From Polytrichum commune (taxonomy: Eukaryota > Streptophyta > Polytrichopsida > Polytrichales > Polytrichaceae): 64,000 bases of DNA. Below, piece by piece: positions 34,346 through 46,160 of the stretch; the first letter of the stretch is position 1, and every line of letters begins with the position of its first letter. The notes under the pieces were generated by a model, which made no database searches, was not told the origin of the DNA, and saw only the letters and a list, made by a program, of their open reading frames with translations. The position numbers and the translations under genes are program-made. The stretch is taken from assembly GCA_950295325.1 (NCBI GenBank), contig OX485808.1:7130501-7194500 (forward strand). The letters are read 5' to 3'.

Positions 34346-35779
34346 ATCATGTTAGGTAGGTGTACACAGTCAGTATGAATTCCTAGTCTTCCTGGGGAAC
34401 CATATTCTATTACGAATAGAAACCAGGTGGCAACTACATTTCCACTAGAATAGGATGCAGAAGCGACCTACATGGAAGCTAACCCTTGGTGACTTTAGTG
34501 TGCAAACTAGTGGGAAGCTTCTAACTCCAAATACAAATAGTGGCCGTTGGATCAAATTGGAAATTGTATCATGGACAACTAGCGATTGCAAATCATGCAC
34601 ATTGTCATTTTCAAGTTTCAAAATTGAAGTCGAGATGGAAAATTTGTACAAGGTAAATTGAAAGTAGTTGGTTAATCCATCACATACAATGATATCTTTG
34701 TTTTCTCTTTCCCATAGAATAATTTCAGTTAGATGCACTTTTGATTCTAGAATCAAATGTTGAAAGATGCAGATACTTGAATTAATTTCAACTCGAATAT
34801 GAAGTTGATGGAAGAAAGGGAGTGGGGTATAATAAGTTAAGCATATGCAGTTGTCTTTAACCCCATACTATATACCATATACCTACTACAATCTAAGAAC
34901 TATTCCCATACTTTTGGGGTGGAAGGAGGACAAATAAAATGTAAAGGAGATTTGGTGTTCTAGCACCAAAGTGAATATGAGCTCATTCTCCGTAAGTGAT
35001 CATGATTGGTCATAAAGTAGTATATGGTGTATTTCCTTCCTTTCAAAAGGTGGGCTTTTTTAGGGATTGTGTGCGCATTGGGGTGTATTTTAGAGTGTGG
35101 GAGTAATGGGGTTTGTTTTTCTTGTCTAGTATCCACTTGTTGAGTATTAGGTTTGTGAAGGATTGTATAGTTTTTTGGTGTATGAAAATCATGAGATTTG
35201 AACATTTGATGTAGGGATGTAGTGGTTGTTTAGTTTTTGTATGGAGTGTTTGTGTATCTCTTACTCCGGAGGTGACAGTGATTATGGGGTTTACTTTCCA
35301 ACCTTGATGTTTAAGGACATCCAATGGGTCATACATTGTGCATTTTTTTTCTTTCTCTATTGTGTTTTCTAGATATCTATCATGGCAAGTGAATATAATG
35401 AATTGGATTGTGTTGGCGGGCAATGCCATAGATATCAATGCTTGGTCTTAAGCGTGCTGGACATTGACATTGTGTTTGGTACCTACATATGTCTTTTGGG
35501 GACCTTGAACTCCATGGTCACTCTGATATATTTTTTTCCTTTTGGTGTAAACCAAAGTGGTCTTGGGACGAGTTCCACAACCTATCACAAATTTTACAAG
35601 GCTTTGGGACGACTTCATGATCCATGGTGTAAACAACCCTTGAGCCTTGTTCGTAGATCTAACTTAAACACACACCACTTAAGTATAGGTATCGGATTGA
35701 GATAAATAAATGAATAAGGCGTGCAAAACCTTAGGCCATCCACCTTGTTGATAATGGATGCACCCCGGTTACGTAAGTA
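34346..35779. other. Gene-free DNA with a family C right end
   Basis: No gene. The right part of repeat family C lies at about 35468-35638 (GGGGACCTTGAACTCCATGG to GATCCATGGTGTAAACAA) and matches 58905-59038. Short frames carry no recognisable domain. Confidence 0.45.
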
Positions 35780-36125
35780 CATTAAATATCGTATTTAGTG
35801 TCACCGATACCAATTGTAAACCGCAGGTGTAGTGTCACCAACACTAAATGTGCACCCAACATTATTTGTCATTTCTTGTAAAAAAAATTTGGGCATCATG
35901 GATATACAATGTTGCAATTCCTGTCACTTACTAAATGTTTTTCCATCCAAGTTTCAATCATTTATGACAACTTTCCGTTACAAATTGTTAGGGAGCACAA
36001 TATGCCAAACTTTTGTTTCAATAACTGGCATGAATTTCATCCATGTCTCAATCATCCATGACAGTACTTCTACACTTTTTCATAAGAAGTGTCACTAGAA
36101 AATGCTACCACAATGACATAAAATA
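35780..36125 (+). repeat. Dispersed repeat family D, copy 2
   Basis: Colinear with 4376-4700 and 39012-39395: GTGTAGTGTCACCAACACTAA, AACATTATTTGTCATT, TTTCAATCATTTATGACAA, and ending with a CATAAAATACCATATGGCAC block shared with the 39-kb copy. Confidence 0.6.
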
Positions 36126-36144
36126 CCATATGGCACGAATGTTC

Positions 36145-36898
36145 TCCCTCTTTAGTATGACATGTTTAGGAAACACAAAAAGTCATATTATCGGGGTGTC
36201 ATCTTCTCATTAATATGACAAATGGTGTAAAGTTGTCGTGTTATTGAGGGAATACAAAAACATAAGTAATATGAGCTTAAAGTATATATTCAACGAGTTT
36301 ATGCAATATAGATGGTATGAAATAATAACTTACAACTCCAAACAAATACAAATATTCTCAAGAACTCTTGAAATAGGATTCCAAAGATCTCTGGTGTTGC
36401 CTACCCAAGTTAGCAACTGTCATCTTATCTAAATTCCCTACTAACTTTTGAAAACTAATCATTTCATTAACACCAAAACATAAAGAGTTCTCTAATAAGA
36501 AACTAGACAACAATGAGGCATGACATTTAGCATCAAGATAGTGGTGATACTATATCACCTGTGTACAAGCTAGACAACACACTAGGCATGAGCCCACTCT
36601 AACCCTAACCATGTCCATTCTACACTAATGACCCTAATTCTCATTAAGTTCCCAATGATAAGTGAAGTTTCCAAGTAATTCCCAAGTGAAAATGGATGTA
36701 TTTTAGATGTACATAACATAGATGAGAGGAATTTTAACATTAACTACCTCTTAAATATGACAAAATGGAGATTCTAAATGTCGCATTATCGAGTGTTGTA
36801 GTCGTATAAAAGAGGGATTTTGGACTAAGAAGTTTAGTCTCGCAAAAAGGTGTCGTAATCTCGAGGGTGTTGTATAAATGAGTGTCATATTAATGAGG
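36145..36898. mobile_element. Candidate element with reiterated CCTC-TTAATATGACA ends
   Basis: The outer ends are CCCTCTTTAGTATGACATG and, inverted, CCTCATTAATATGACACTC. At least three further copies of the same motif, in both orientations, lie within ~110 bp of the ends (near 36187, 36212, 36232 and 36746). The motif and total length (~750 bp) resemble the foldback element at 4766-5497, so the two may belong to one family. Confidence 0.4.
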
Positions 36899-37035
36899 TT
36901 AGACTGTATATACAATATTTAGTGTAGTATTAGCCCCTCTCCCTTCCCGCTTATTATAACCACCCATACCCCTCCACCCTACCGACCAATATGACCAGGT
37001 TCATCACTAGTTCTGTATGCTCAAACGTCAATAAT

Positions 37036-38171
37036 AACGTACGCGGGTGTTATTCGGTTACTTTTTCTTCAATTGGGCACCTTGATTTTTGATTGGTGTG
37101 TGGTTCGGTGAAGATTAAAGAACAAACATCATAAAGACACATGTAAGAAATAGGACTAAGTCTTCGTCATATAGTATTAATTACTCCACATTTAGTCGTG
37201 AATACAATTGAGAGGACCGAAAGGTTGCAGTTGTCATTCGGTTACTTTTCTTCAATCAGACACGTCTATTTGATTGGTGTGTGGTTTGGTGAGGATCAAA
37301 GAACAAACACCATAAAGACACATGGTTGAAAGAGAGTGGACTAAGTGTCTCAAACTTGTATTAACTACTCCACATCTAGTAGTGAATACGTTTGAATGGA
37401 TCTAAGGTATGTGATTGTTATTTGGTTGCATTTCTTTAACTAGACACGTCTGTTTGATTAGTGTGTGTGGTTTGGTGAAGATCAAAGAACAAACATCATT
37501 AAGACACATGGTTGAAAGGGATTGGACGAAGTGTCTCAGACTTGTATTAATTGTTCCACATTTAGTAGTGAATACGATTGAGGGGATCTAAGGTACATGA
37601 CTGTTATTTGGTTGTTTTTCTTTGATCAGACATGTTTATTTGATTGGTGTGTGGTTTTGGTGAGGATCAAAGAAAAAAAACCATAAAGATACATGGTTGA
37701 AAGGGATTAGACGAAGTGTCTTGAGACTGTATTAAGTACTCCACATTTGATAGTGAACAAAATTGAGAGGACCAAAAAGGTTGCAGTTGTTATTCCGTTG
37801 TTTTTCTTTAACCGGACACGTCTATTTGATTGGTGTGTGATTTGGTGAGGATCAAAGGACAAACACCATAAAGACAAATGCTTCACAAGTGATTGAATTA
37901 AGTTGTCTTCAAACTATATTAAGTGCTCCGCACTCCATAGCTAGTGAAACACAATTAGGAGGACCTATGTAATCAGTTGAGGAATCAACATACATGCACT
38001 TTCCAATAACCCTAACTAAATCAAATTATGATGAGGTCTGGTTTCGATTTAATTTATGTTGATGCTTCAGCATATATTTCTTGGTGTAACACCAAGTTTC
38101 ATCATGTAAATCTAATGAGCAGACTCAGTTGGAGAACATGTAAAATGAATTGATTAACACCCACATACCTT
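37036..38171 (+). mobile_element. MITE family B copy with tandemly expanded left half
   Basis: The right end (AACACCCACATACCTTG) and the interior match the ~370-bp family B elements, but the left ~185 bp is present five times in tandem. The GATTGGTGTGTGG block recurs at 37091, 37272, 37456, 37642 and 37828, a period of 181-186 bp. Most units restart with an AAGGT...TGTTATTNGGTT segment, which is the left terminal repeat, so the terminus itself has been copied. It does not code. Confidence 0.75.
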
Positions 38172-39011
38172 GTAAATGAAAGATAGTTCAAAAAGAGGAA
38201 CTAAATTGCGTCAAGACTCAACATCCATCATGTTTTAAAACCACACTGGGGCCATTCACGATCAGGGTACTACTTTCGGGACACAGGACTTCAGGACTTT
38301 GTCGCATTGATCTTGGTTTTTATCATGATTTACTATTATTTGATCAATAAATTTTACATAAATAAGTAGATAGTTCATAAGCTTTATCAAGAAATATTTT
38401 TATTATTATTTAATAATCACCCTAAATCCTAAACCCTAAACCCTAGGCCACATCAGTGGCATTTTTTTGCTATTTAGGTGTGCATTGGTGGTCAATTATT
38501 TCTTGTTATGTATCTTGGTACCTTGGTAAAAGTGTCATGTGTCCATTCATATAAATGTTTTTGTCCAATTCTAATACTAGACGTTCCTTTTACGTGTGGC
38601 CGTGAGTATATGTATATTTAGACATGTTTGGTGCCACATGTAAAGTTGGGCAATTGCTATTCAATACATATTTGGTTCTATTGGTACACACTTGAACGAT
38701 GAGTGTGAGGAAAAAATTTGGGATCGTTCCGATTGATTCTTGTTGTCCTTTTCATTCCTTGATCTTAAGGTGAACAATTAAGACAACACTCCTGAATGTC
38801 CTTTAAGGAATCAAAAGGATATCTTAGATGACCCTATTCCTTCTAAATTAACTTTGTTAGTGTACTCGATATGGAGTATGAAATGTAGGTATGATCCAAA
38901 ATATGCTTCACAATACAAATCTAAGCATACCAAGCATGTGAAGTTATCCAAAAAAGTCCGTTTTCCGTTAGACGGCCAAAAGTAGTACCCTAACCGTGAA
39001 TGGCCCCCACT
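38172..39011. other. Intergenic with telomere-like motif
   Basis: No gene. At about 38423-38450 the sequence reads CCCTAAATCCTAAACCCTAAACCCTA-like, about 3-4 plant telomere units. This is too short to be more than an interstitial trace. Confidence 0.45.
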
Positions 39012-39395
39012 ACTTATTGTATTTAGTGTCATCAATTCTATTTGCCTTGCTCAATACTAGTTGCAAACCACCGCCCGTATAGTGTCACTAACACTTAAAT
39101 GTAAACCTAACATTATTTATCATTCCTTGTAAACATTTATGAGCATTACAAACCTACAATGTTGCAATTTAATACTATCACTTACTATGTGTAGTTTCTT
39201 CCGATTTCCAATTATCCATGGCAATGTTTCATTGCAAATATGTTAGGATGCAAAAATATGCCAAACTTTGTTAACTATTTCATCACACAAATGCAAGTTG
39301 ACTTATTCATGAAAAGTGTCATTACAAAAGCAACCAAAAGTGACATAAAGTACCATATGCCACTACAGACGATATTTAGTGTAGTTTAATTCATT
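39012..39395 (+). repeat. Dispersed repeat family D, copy 3
   Basis: Colinear with the copies at 4376 and 35780 (TTGCCTTGCTCAATACTAG, TATAGTGTCACTAACACTT, TTACAAACCTACAATGTTGC) and ends with GTACCATATGCCACTA. Confidence 0.6.
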
Positions 39396-39455
39396 GGATT
39401 TCATATGTGGGTTGACTTGAAACGACATGGTGAGAGGCTTAGAGCAGCTTTGGAG

Positions 39456-39665
39456 CAGTGCCCAGGAAGTTTTTTGGGCTTATATAGTAGGTCAAGATCC
39501 TATTGATTCTAAATCCAGCCGGTTACATGTTGACATCTTCCGGTTTTGCTTTATTAAATCGAGGTATATTCTTCTATAGATTCCTCTAAAATGATCGGTA
39601 ATTCTCCCGAAATCTCCAATTTCAACTGGTTATTTCTCAAACTCAACTGGTTCATTTGTAACACC
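39456..39665 (-). repeat. AACCGGTT repeat family A, copy on minus strand
   Basis: The reverse complement matches 59138-59362, with CAACTGGTTATTTCTCAAACT and TACATGTTGACATC blocks. The CAGTG end is retained at 39456 and the other end is truncated. Confidence 0.6.
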
Positions 39666-40429
39666 CACATACACACTAGGTTGAGGCATCTTTAACTGAT
39701 AAAATAAGAGAGTTTGCATCTATTTAGGAGGAGTTATAGCGGGAGATTCATTTTCTTGCAAAGAGTAACAAATTCTAAGGAGAATGCAATTTGTTTTAGG
39801 ACAAAAAAATCCATGAATATGGAAATTGTTACAAATTTCACAGTGTAAATTTTTTTAGGGTTACACACAGTCAATCTATAGGGTTCACCCATAACCGTTC
39901 ATCTCAATGCTACTCCTTGGCTATGACGATTGACAAAACTCTTATGAGGGTAATCAATCACAAGCCGCTGCCACGTAAACTTTAAACTTTGTTTGCCTAA
40001 AAAAATACAGATCTCATCTATGTCAGCATCACATGACCCCTAGTGTTTGGTTAAATGCACCTGGTCGATTATGGATGCCTCGACCTTATCGAGGTTCGAA
40101 CATGCATAATTCTTGATGAACCTGGTCAAGTTGGAGACATGATGAGAGACATGGGTATGGGTACTTGATATGTTATCCCATACCAGATCGCTCATCCAAG
40201 AACAGAGGGGTAATCAAAACTCGTCACATGTTTTTCATCCATGAATGTGCAATATCAGCCATAGTTCCTAGGTCATGTCCACGAACTAAATTGAATATGC
40301 AATATCTAATAATGAACTCGAATAGGTGGATGACAACATCATCTACTCTCCTCTCGTTGGTTATCTAGCCCAAACCCTAATACCATCCATCCCTCTCTCC
40401 CTCCCACACACATGACCAGGTTCAGAGGT

Positions 40430-42800
40430 TTTGTATGCTGAAACCTCGATAACCCCAGGCCACATTTTTCGAAGAAGAAATCATCTGTATCTACATGATA
40501 GTTGAGGCCCCAAATGTGCGGTGGTTTTTGGATTATCAAGAAGAATCGATTTCTTGGTACACGACTTAATTCTGTGTCTGGAGAGATTTTTGGACATAAC
40601 CGGTTTAGATCCTAGTGTTTCCAAGTCCAACCAGTTTTACATGTTGGCATCGTTCGATTTTACTCTATTAATTTGAGGTATATTCTTGAGATTCCTCTAA
40701 AATGATGGGTAGATTTCCTGACGTCCTGAACTTCAACTGGTTATTTCACAAGTTTAGCCGGTTCATCTGTAACTAGCGGTCGGTTGTCCCTGTTCACTGA
40801 CTTAACCCCTAAGTGCCCGAGCAACCATATATGGTTGACCAAAAATTTCAGCTTGTTTGTGTGTGGGCAGGTAAATTCCTTTGACCGCGTAAATTTGTTT
40901 GGCGGGCAGTATGGAAGGGCAACTTTTGGATTGAGGCATTTTTGACCAAAAAGAGTAAATATTCGATTTTAGAGAGGGTCGCAAAGGCATATATGTCCGT
41001 GATGTAGGGAATGGGTGGAGAAAGTGCTTTACTATTTCCTCAATGTTTCAGCTAATTGGACTCTTGTACTTGTTTTTGACATCCAAAGAGTTCTCATTAT
41101 TCATTTCTTTTGAAAAGTGTCGTAGTGGAAAGAGTAAAAAAATTCCGTATTTTTGACCGTCGAATATTAGTATTCACAATATATTACCAATGTGAAGTAA
41201 TTTGCAATATCAAATCGTCAAGTGTTAAAATAAAGAAAATGCATTTCAAGAATTGCAAGGAGGATTGCGAAATGATTGGGATAGCTCTATATGCATACAT
41301 AGGGTCTTTGGAGTCACATTTTCGTATTCTTTCACATGTTGGAGTTGTTCGTGTCACCTCAAACTCCTAAAAACACTTATGAGCAAATCATACCAACATT
41401 GTGGGGAGGGGCGGCATACAAAAAAAAGAATGTATACATTTCTCTTGTTTGAATCTCACAACTCTTATGCAATCTCGGTCTCAAAATTGGTATGCATACT
41501 AATAAACAAGTTCTTTAAACATCTATACGGTTAGATTTTGGATAAAAGACAAATTCCTCCATTGGGGATTATATTAAAGCCATGCACATATTTCTTAGGA
41601 AAAGTGCATTCCGAAAGGCTTGGGCACCTAGGGGTTAATTAACCTCAAAGTTTTGATTCAGAAAGTTTCTTGCGACATCCATCCTATGTATGTTGAAAGT
41701 TGAAAGTATCTCAGCGGTGCATGACAGTTGAAGCACAAATATAAATAAGATGGTTCAGGGATTTGTGCATGGTCAAACCTCGATAATTGTAAGACAGATT
41801 TTACGAAGAAGCAATACGTGTTGACACGACCTGATTCAACATTATCTGCATGATAGTTGACACACAAAATCCAGGGTGGTTTTGGGTTGCCAAGGAGGAT
41901 CAATCTCTTTGTTAGCGAGCTCGCCTTATAGCTATACTGTATACTTCAGCCGAATTGATAACACGAAGTTTTTTGCGACATCGATCGCATGTGGTCTGAC
42001 CTGCAATGACATGGTAAGAGCTGCTCTGGGTCAACGTCTGCCGTTTAACTTAGGTTAACTTCCAAGTATATAACACAGTTTATTGCGACATCCAGACTAT
42101 GTGGTTTGACCTGAATTAATTGGTCAAACCTCGATAACCGTATAAGGAAAGATGTAAGGGATGAAGCATGTGTTGAAAGTAGAGTAATTCAGCGGTGCAT
42201 GATAGTTGAAGCACAAATCCAGCCTGGTGGTTCAGGGATTGTGCATGGTTGAACCTCGATAAATGTAGGACAGATTTTACGATGAAGCAATATTTGTTGG
42301 CACTACCTAATTCAACGGTGTCTGCGTGATAGTTGAGGCACGAAATCCAGGGTGGTTTTGGATTGTCAAGGAGGATCAATCTCCTGTTAGTGAGCTCGCC
42401 TTATAGCTTGACTGTATACTTAGGCCCAATTAATGACACGACGTTGCTTCCAAGACCCTCTCTGGTTTGACATGAAATGACATGGTAAGAACAGCTCTGG
42501 ATCATCGTCTGGGGTTTAGGGAGTGCAATCATACATTGGGTTCTGGAGTTCTGTATGCTTCAACCTCCACAAACGCAAGAGAGTTTTTAAGAAGAAGCAT
42601 TTGTTGGAAATAATCCAGCAGTAGTTAAGGCACAAAATCCAGGGCGATTTTAGGATTCTGAAGAAGGATCGATCTCTTGGGAGTTAGCCAGGAGTGATAC
42701 TGTAACTTAATGCTTAACGGGCCGAGGTAACACGAATTTCTTGCGAGATCCTGTATTGTATGACCTGATAACGACTCTCAATTAAGATGATGTTCCACAT
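40430..42800. repeat. Cluster of ~450-bp degenerate tandem repeats
   Basis: Three diverged units (about 41640-42050, 42090-42500, 42530-42800) share ordered blocks: GCATGATAGTTGAAGCAC, GGTTCAGGGATT, AACCTCGATAA, TTACGAAGAAGCAAT, AATCCAGGGTGGTTTT, GGAGGATCAATCTC, GTGAGCTCGCCTTATAGC. An isolated partial unit lies at 40430-40560, separated by a family A insertion. CCTCGATAA appears twice per unit, so units have an internal sub-repeat. No gene. Confidence 0.65.
40573..40799 (-). repeat. AACCGGTT repeat family A, copy on minus strand
   Basis: The best-preserved minus-strand copy. Its reverse complement starts CAGTGAACAGGGACAACCG and ends CCAAAAATCTCTCCAGACAC. It lies inside the 40.4-42.8-kb repeat cluster. 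Confidence 0.6.
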
Positions 42801-43289
42801 TTGGAGAGCTTCAAGAATTTAGGGTGTGCAATTGTACATCGGGTGGACCAGGGATCCCAGCTTCTCTTTCTTGGCATCGATGCTCATGTGCAACAGTCCA
42901 AACGCAATGATAATTCAACGAATGAAGAGCCTAAGAGCCTGTCTCTGGCCAAGGACAAAGTAAAGTGGGGATTCTGTTCTGAAGTGGTCAACAAATCTGG
43001 GTTGGGCAATCTGTCGAAGACTGCAGTTGGAGGATTCGCCGCAAATTTCAATGAAGACTTCCTCCTTCCCCCACTTGGGTTGGTGTGATGTGCAGTTAGT
43101 ATGAGAAAAAGGGTAAAAATTATTATAAAAAAAAAAAAAACCCCTAAAAATCAAGCTCTAACTTGAAACAATGCTTAGGTTATACAGCGGCAATTGGTGC
43201 GGCAGTTGGGACGATGGGGGCTGCTGCCTAGTAACTAAACACGTTACACTTTATGTTAGTAGCAGATGGCATGGCACCGATAATTTCAG
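42801..43289. other. Intergenic with an unassigned open frame
   Basis: On the plus strand, 42801-43088 is open (95 codons) with balanced, protein-like composition, but it opens at TTG and has no internal ATG. A second short frame at about 43179-43231 reads YTAAIGAAVGTMGAAA before a stop. No splice pair joins the two in phase. I do not recognise the product. It could be a relic exon. Confidence 0.3.
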
Positions 43290-43800
43290 AGCTGATCTTT
43301 TCAAAGGAGACAATTCCTGCCAAAACAGACGTGGATGACTTGGTGTTTGCAAAGCTCCATTCCAAATTGCAAGCATCTGCCATGACCTAAACAGAAACCT
43401 TACAAAACAGGTTGCACTCTATGCAGTGTACGGCATGAACCCAAATAGAGCGCAATTTTGTTGTGCATTTCATGTTTCGAAGTTTACCTTTACAAAGGAG
43501 ACAATCTCTGCAAATAGACCTGGATAATTTTGTTGTCTGCAAATCTTGATTACAATTAGCCAAGCATCTACCATGGCCTAAACAGAAACCGAAGTAAACA
43601 GGTTGCAAATCTATGTAGTTTACGCGGCATGAACCCAAGAGTGCACAAATTGCTGTGCGTTGCGTGTTTGGAACTTTATCTTTACAAAGGAGACAATCCT
43701 CCCCAAAGGCCTGGACTGACTTTCTTCTGTCTCAGCATCACTGCAATTAGCAGCGAGCATCACCGCCCATGACCTCCACATAAACCTATACCTATGCCTG
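43290..43800. repeat. 192-bp tandem array, 3' side of the amidotransferase gene
   Basis: About 2.7 units. The block AAAGGAGACAAT recurs at 43303, 43494 and 43686, and CATGACCTAAACAGAAACC and GGCATGAACCCAA recur in step. The array ends ~370 bp beyond the stop codon of the minus-strand gene, so it may reach the 3'UTR. It is not found elsewhere in the window. Confidence 0.75.
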
Positions 43801-44170
43801 ATCATCATCTCTACCGAGCAGTAGTATTAAAAAGAATGTTCTCTACTCAAGGTTGAGAAACGTCTATGAAAAAACACTAAACCACTAGTAACAGCATTTT
43901 GGTTCAAATATCACTAAAATGCTCAGATACTCCAATTGAATAGCAGAAACACCAACGACGTTGCGCAGGCTGTTTGTGTTAGTACTATTCTGCAAAATCT
44001 GTAAAATGGATAATAGTTTCCCTTTCCTGAACTTCCGGGAGAGAATAACTGCTTCATCAACAGAGTTGGATAAGCCTAAAAAACAAACTAACGTAGTTCG
44101 ATCCTCATTTGACACATTTTACACTTGTTGGAATCGAACATGATGCTCAAACTATGTGATGTGATCTCAT

Positions 44171-45518
44171 TTAAGCATTGATTTTCTTTTGATCCAGTAC
44201 CTTGGATGCCACATCCACCATCAACTTGTAGAAATCAAGCAAATCCTGGACCTCTTCCCTGGGCATCTCTTCCAGCAATTTCCGGGCCGAGCTTTCTTTA
44301 CTCCTCACAATCTCCAGAGTTTGTTGAAATACCTTGGAGTTTCTCACAGTGGCACCCATTTGGTTCAGCCGGTTCACCTGCTGCTTATTGAGCGGCGAAT
44401 TCACCTTCAAAAACTCAGCTCCCATATCAAGATCATGCATGCTTTTACTCGACTGCATCTGCAATGCCTGCAGAGCGCTGTTCCCATTATGGACAGAATG
44501 GCCTCTCCTCCTCTCCTCATACAAGTTCTTAGCCAAGGAGAAACTGTGAACAAGCTCTTTCCGCTGTTTCTCAATCCAAGGAGAAAGCTCCAAATCTCGC
44601 AGCCTTAACCTAGGCTTCCCCACACCAAAAGCAGACGACATTTGCAGTTTCTTCTGATAACCCACAACCGCCTTCACAAATTCCTGATAAGCTCTCGGAC
44701 ACCCGGGGTAATCAAATACTGATTCGGTGGTGTTGTCCGCAAGAATCTGCTCATGTTGCATCCGCTCCGGGTGAAACTGCAAACCGACAATGAACTTGCC
44801 TTCCTCAGGTTTGTACACATCCGGATCATAAAACCCTTCCACTAACCCATCCGGAGCATGTGCCATAGGCTTAAACCTCTGTGACAACCGCTTAACCCCT
44901 TGATGGTGGTAGCTGTTCACATTAATCTGCATGTCATCCTGCAATGACTGCACATACCAATCATGTAGAGGTGTGTTCTTCACGATGGACACGGGATGTC
45001 GATGTCCATCATAATGTGCGTAATTGATGTGCTCCACTTGCACGCCGACTTTTCTTGAAAGCTCCCTCTCCACATCTTGGTATAGTGACCCCCCGCATGC
45101 CACATTGAGCACTTGACATCCCCTACATATCCCCAGGTAAGGGATATTGCGCTCCAGACATCTCCGTGCGAGCTGTAACTCAATGGAATCCTTGTCCTTG
45201 TCGATTGACGTGTCGCTGCTGTGCATGGCTTTGATCTCCTCCAACTCCTCCGGGGTTAGGGCGGATGTCTCGCTGTCGTAGAGAGTGGGGTCTACATCCT
45301 CGCCTTCACATAGCAGCACTCCGTGGAATGGCTCGAAGCTGTCCAGGAGCGATTGCACTCCTGTTACTCGAGGTACGATCACGGGGACCGCTCCGTAGCT
45401 TACAATTAAGTCCAAGTGATACTCCCCTACGAAGTTGACGAACTTGTTCTTGCGCACTGTTCGCCTTGACACGATGAGCACCCGTGGCATAACCTTCGAA
45501 AGCTCCGCCACCCCGCCT

Positions 45519-45523
<5 letters not shown>
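44171..45523 (-). CDS. Class I glutamine amidotransferase-like protein (peptidase C26, PuuD/GGH-like)
   Basis: A single-exon protein of 450 residues from ATG (45521-45523). The N-terminal ~290 residues form a class I glutamine amidotransferase fold: PRVLIVSRR at the start, [15 protein letters not shown], the nucleophile elbow [17 protein letters not shown] with Cys133, and [10 protein letters not shown] with His251 and Glu253 completing the triad. The closest bacterial relatives by motif are gamma-glutamyl-GABA hydrolases, which split gamma-glutamyl bonds. Plants have a small family with this domain and a longer C-terminus. The ~150-residue C-terminal extension is charged and helical-looking and has no domain I recognise. 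No transit peptide is obvious, so cytosol or nucleus is likely. The substrate is not known from sequence. A GA dinucleotide run abuts the start codon and tandem arrays lie on both sides of the gene. Confidence 0.93.

Positions 45524-45559
<36 letters not shown>
45524..45559 (-). repeat. (GA)18 tract immediately 5' of the start codon
   Basis: Thirty-six bases of perfect CT (GA on the coding strand) touch the ATG of the amidotransferase-like gene. GA/CT tracts in plant 5' leaders bind BPC/GAGA-type factors, so a regulatory role is possible. Slippage could vary the leader length. Confidence 0.85.
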
Positions 45560-45563
<4 letters not shown>

Positions 45564-45654
45564 CACTCACTCGCACAACAGAAATTCGGAAACCAAAACA
45601 ACCAAAAACTCCACACTCACACACCCACTTTTTCACCTCTGACTCACAAAAGGA

Positions 45655-46160
45655 ATTTGCAAAAACGAAAGTCCGCGCCGAATTCCGGCGCCGCAGAGCT
45701 CTGAATTGGCTGGAATGGCTATTTTGGGTCGTTGGAACGTAGGATGAGGATGGTGAGGAGGAAGGGAGGAAGAGGATTTGCAAAAAAATCTCACACCCAA
45801 CCCCCAATTCTGGCGCCAAAGAACTGCAAATGGGTCGGTGGAATTTAGGAGCAGAAGGAGGGGGACATGCAAAAAAAATCTCACACCGATGGCCAAATAC
45901 CCAATTCTGGCGCCAAAGAGCTGCAAATCTAACGAATCTGCTATCGGTGGAACTTATGATGATGATGGTGGTGGTGGTGGTGGTGGTGACGACATCCAAT
46001 TCGGGAGACTGCAGAGAGCTACGAATTTGACTATTCTGCTGTTACGTCGGTGGAACTTAGAAGGAGGAGGTTTTGCAGAAACTCTCACACACCAAAAGCC
46101 CAATTCTGGGGCCGGAGAGTTGCGAATTCCACGATTCTGGGGTTGGATGGGTGGACGGTA
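45655..46160. repeat. ~100-bp tandem array upstream of the amidotransferase gene
   Basis: Five degenerate units marked by (C)AATTCTGGCGCCA-like blocks at 45681, 45806, 45903, 45998 and 46102, followed by (A)GAGCTGCAAAT and CGGTGGAACTTAG. Spacing is 95-125 bp. The array covers the likely promoter and leader of the minus-strand gene. A GGT-triplet run lies near 45967-45988. It is specific to this locus in the window. Confidence 0.75.

Noticed and set aside
37036-38171. CRISPR-like regular repeats
   Set aside because: Units are ~185 bp, diverged, contiguous without spacers, and in a eukaryotic genome. They are tandem copies of a MITE end.
38423-38455. Telomeric array
   Set aside because: Only about three to four CCCTAAA-like units. 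An interstitial trace with no array.
42801-43088. Possible exon of an unknown gene
   Set aside because: No ATG, no in-phase splice partner and no recognisable family. Kept only as an unassigned open stretch.
45306-45999. Arg-Glu-repeat upstream frames overlapping the amidotransferase start
   Set aside because: At least one opens on GTG rather than ATG, and the RE repeat is just the GA tract read in another frame.
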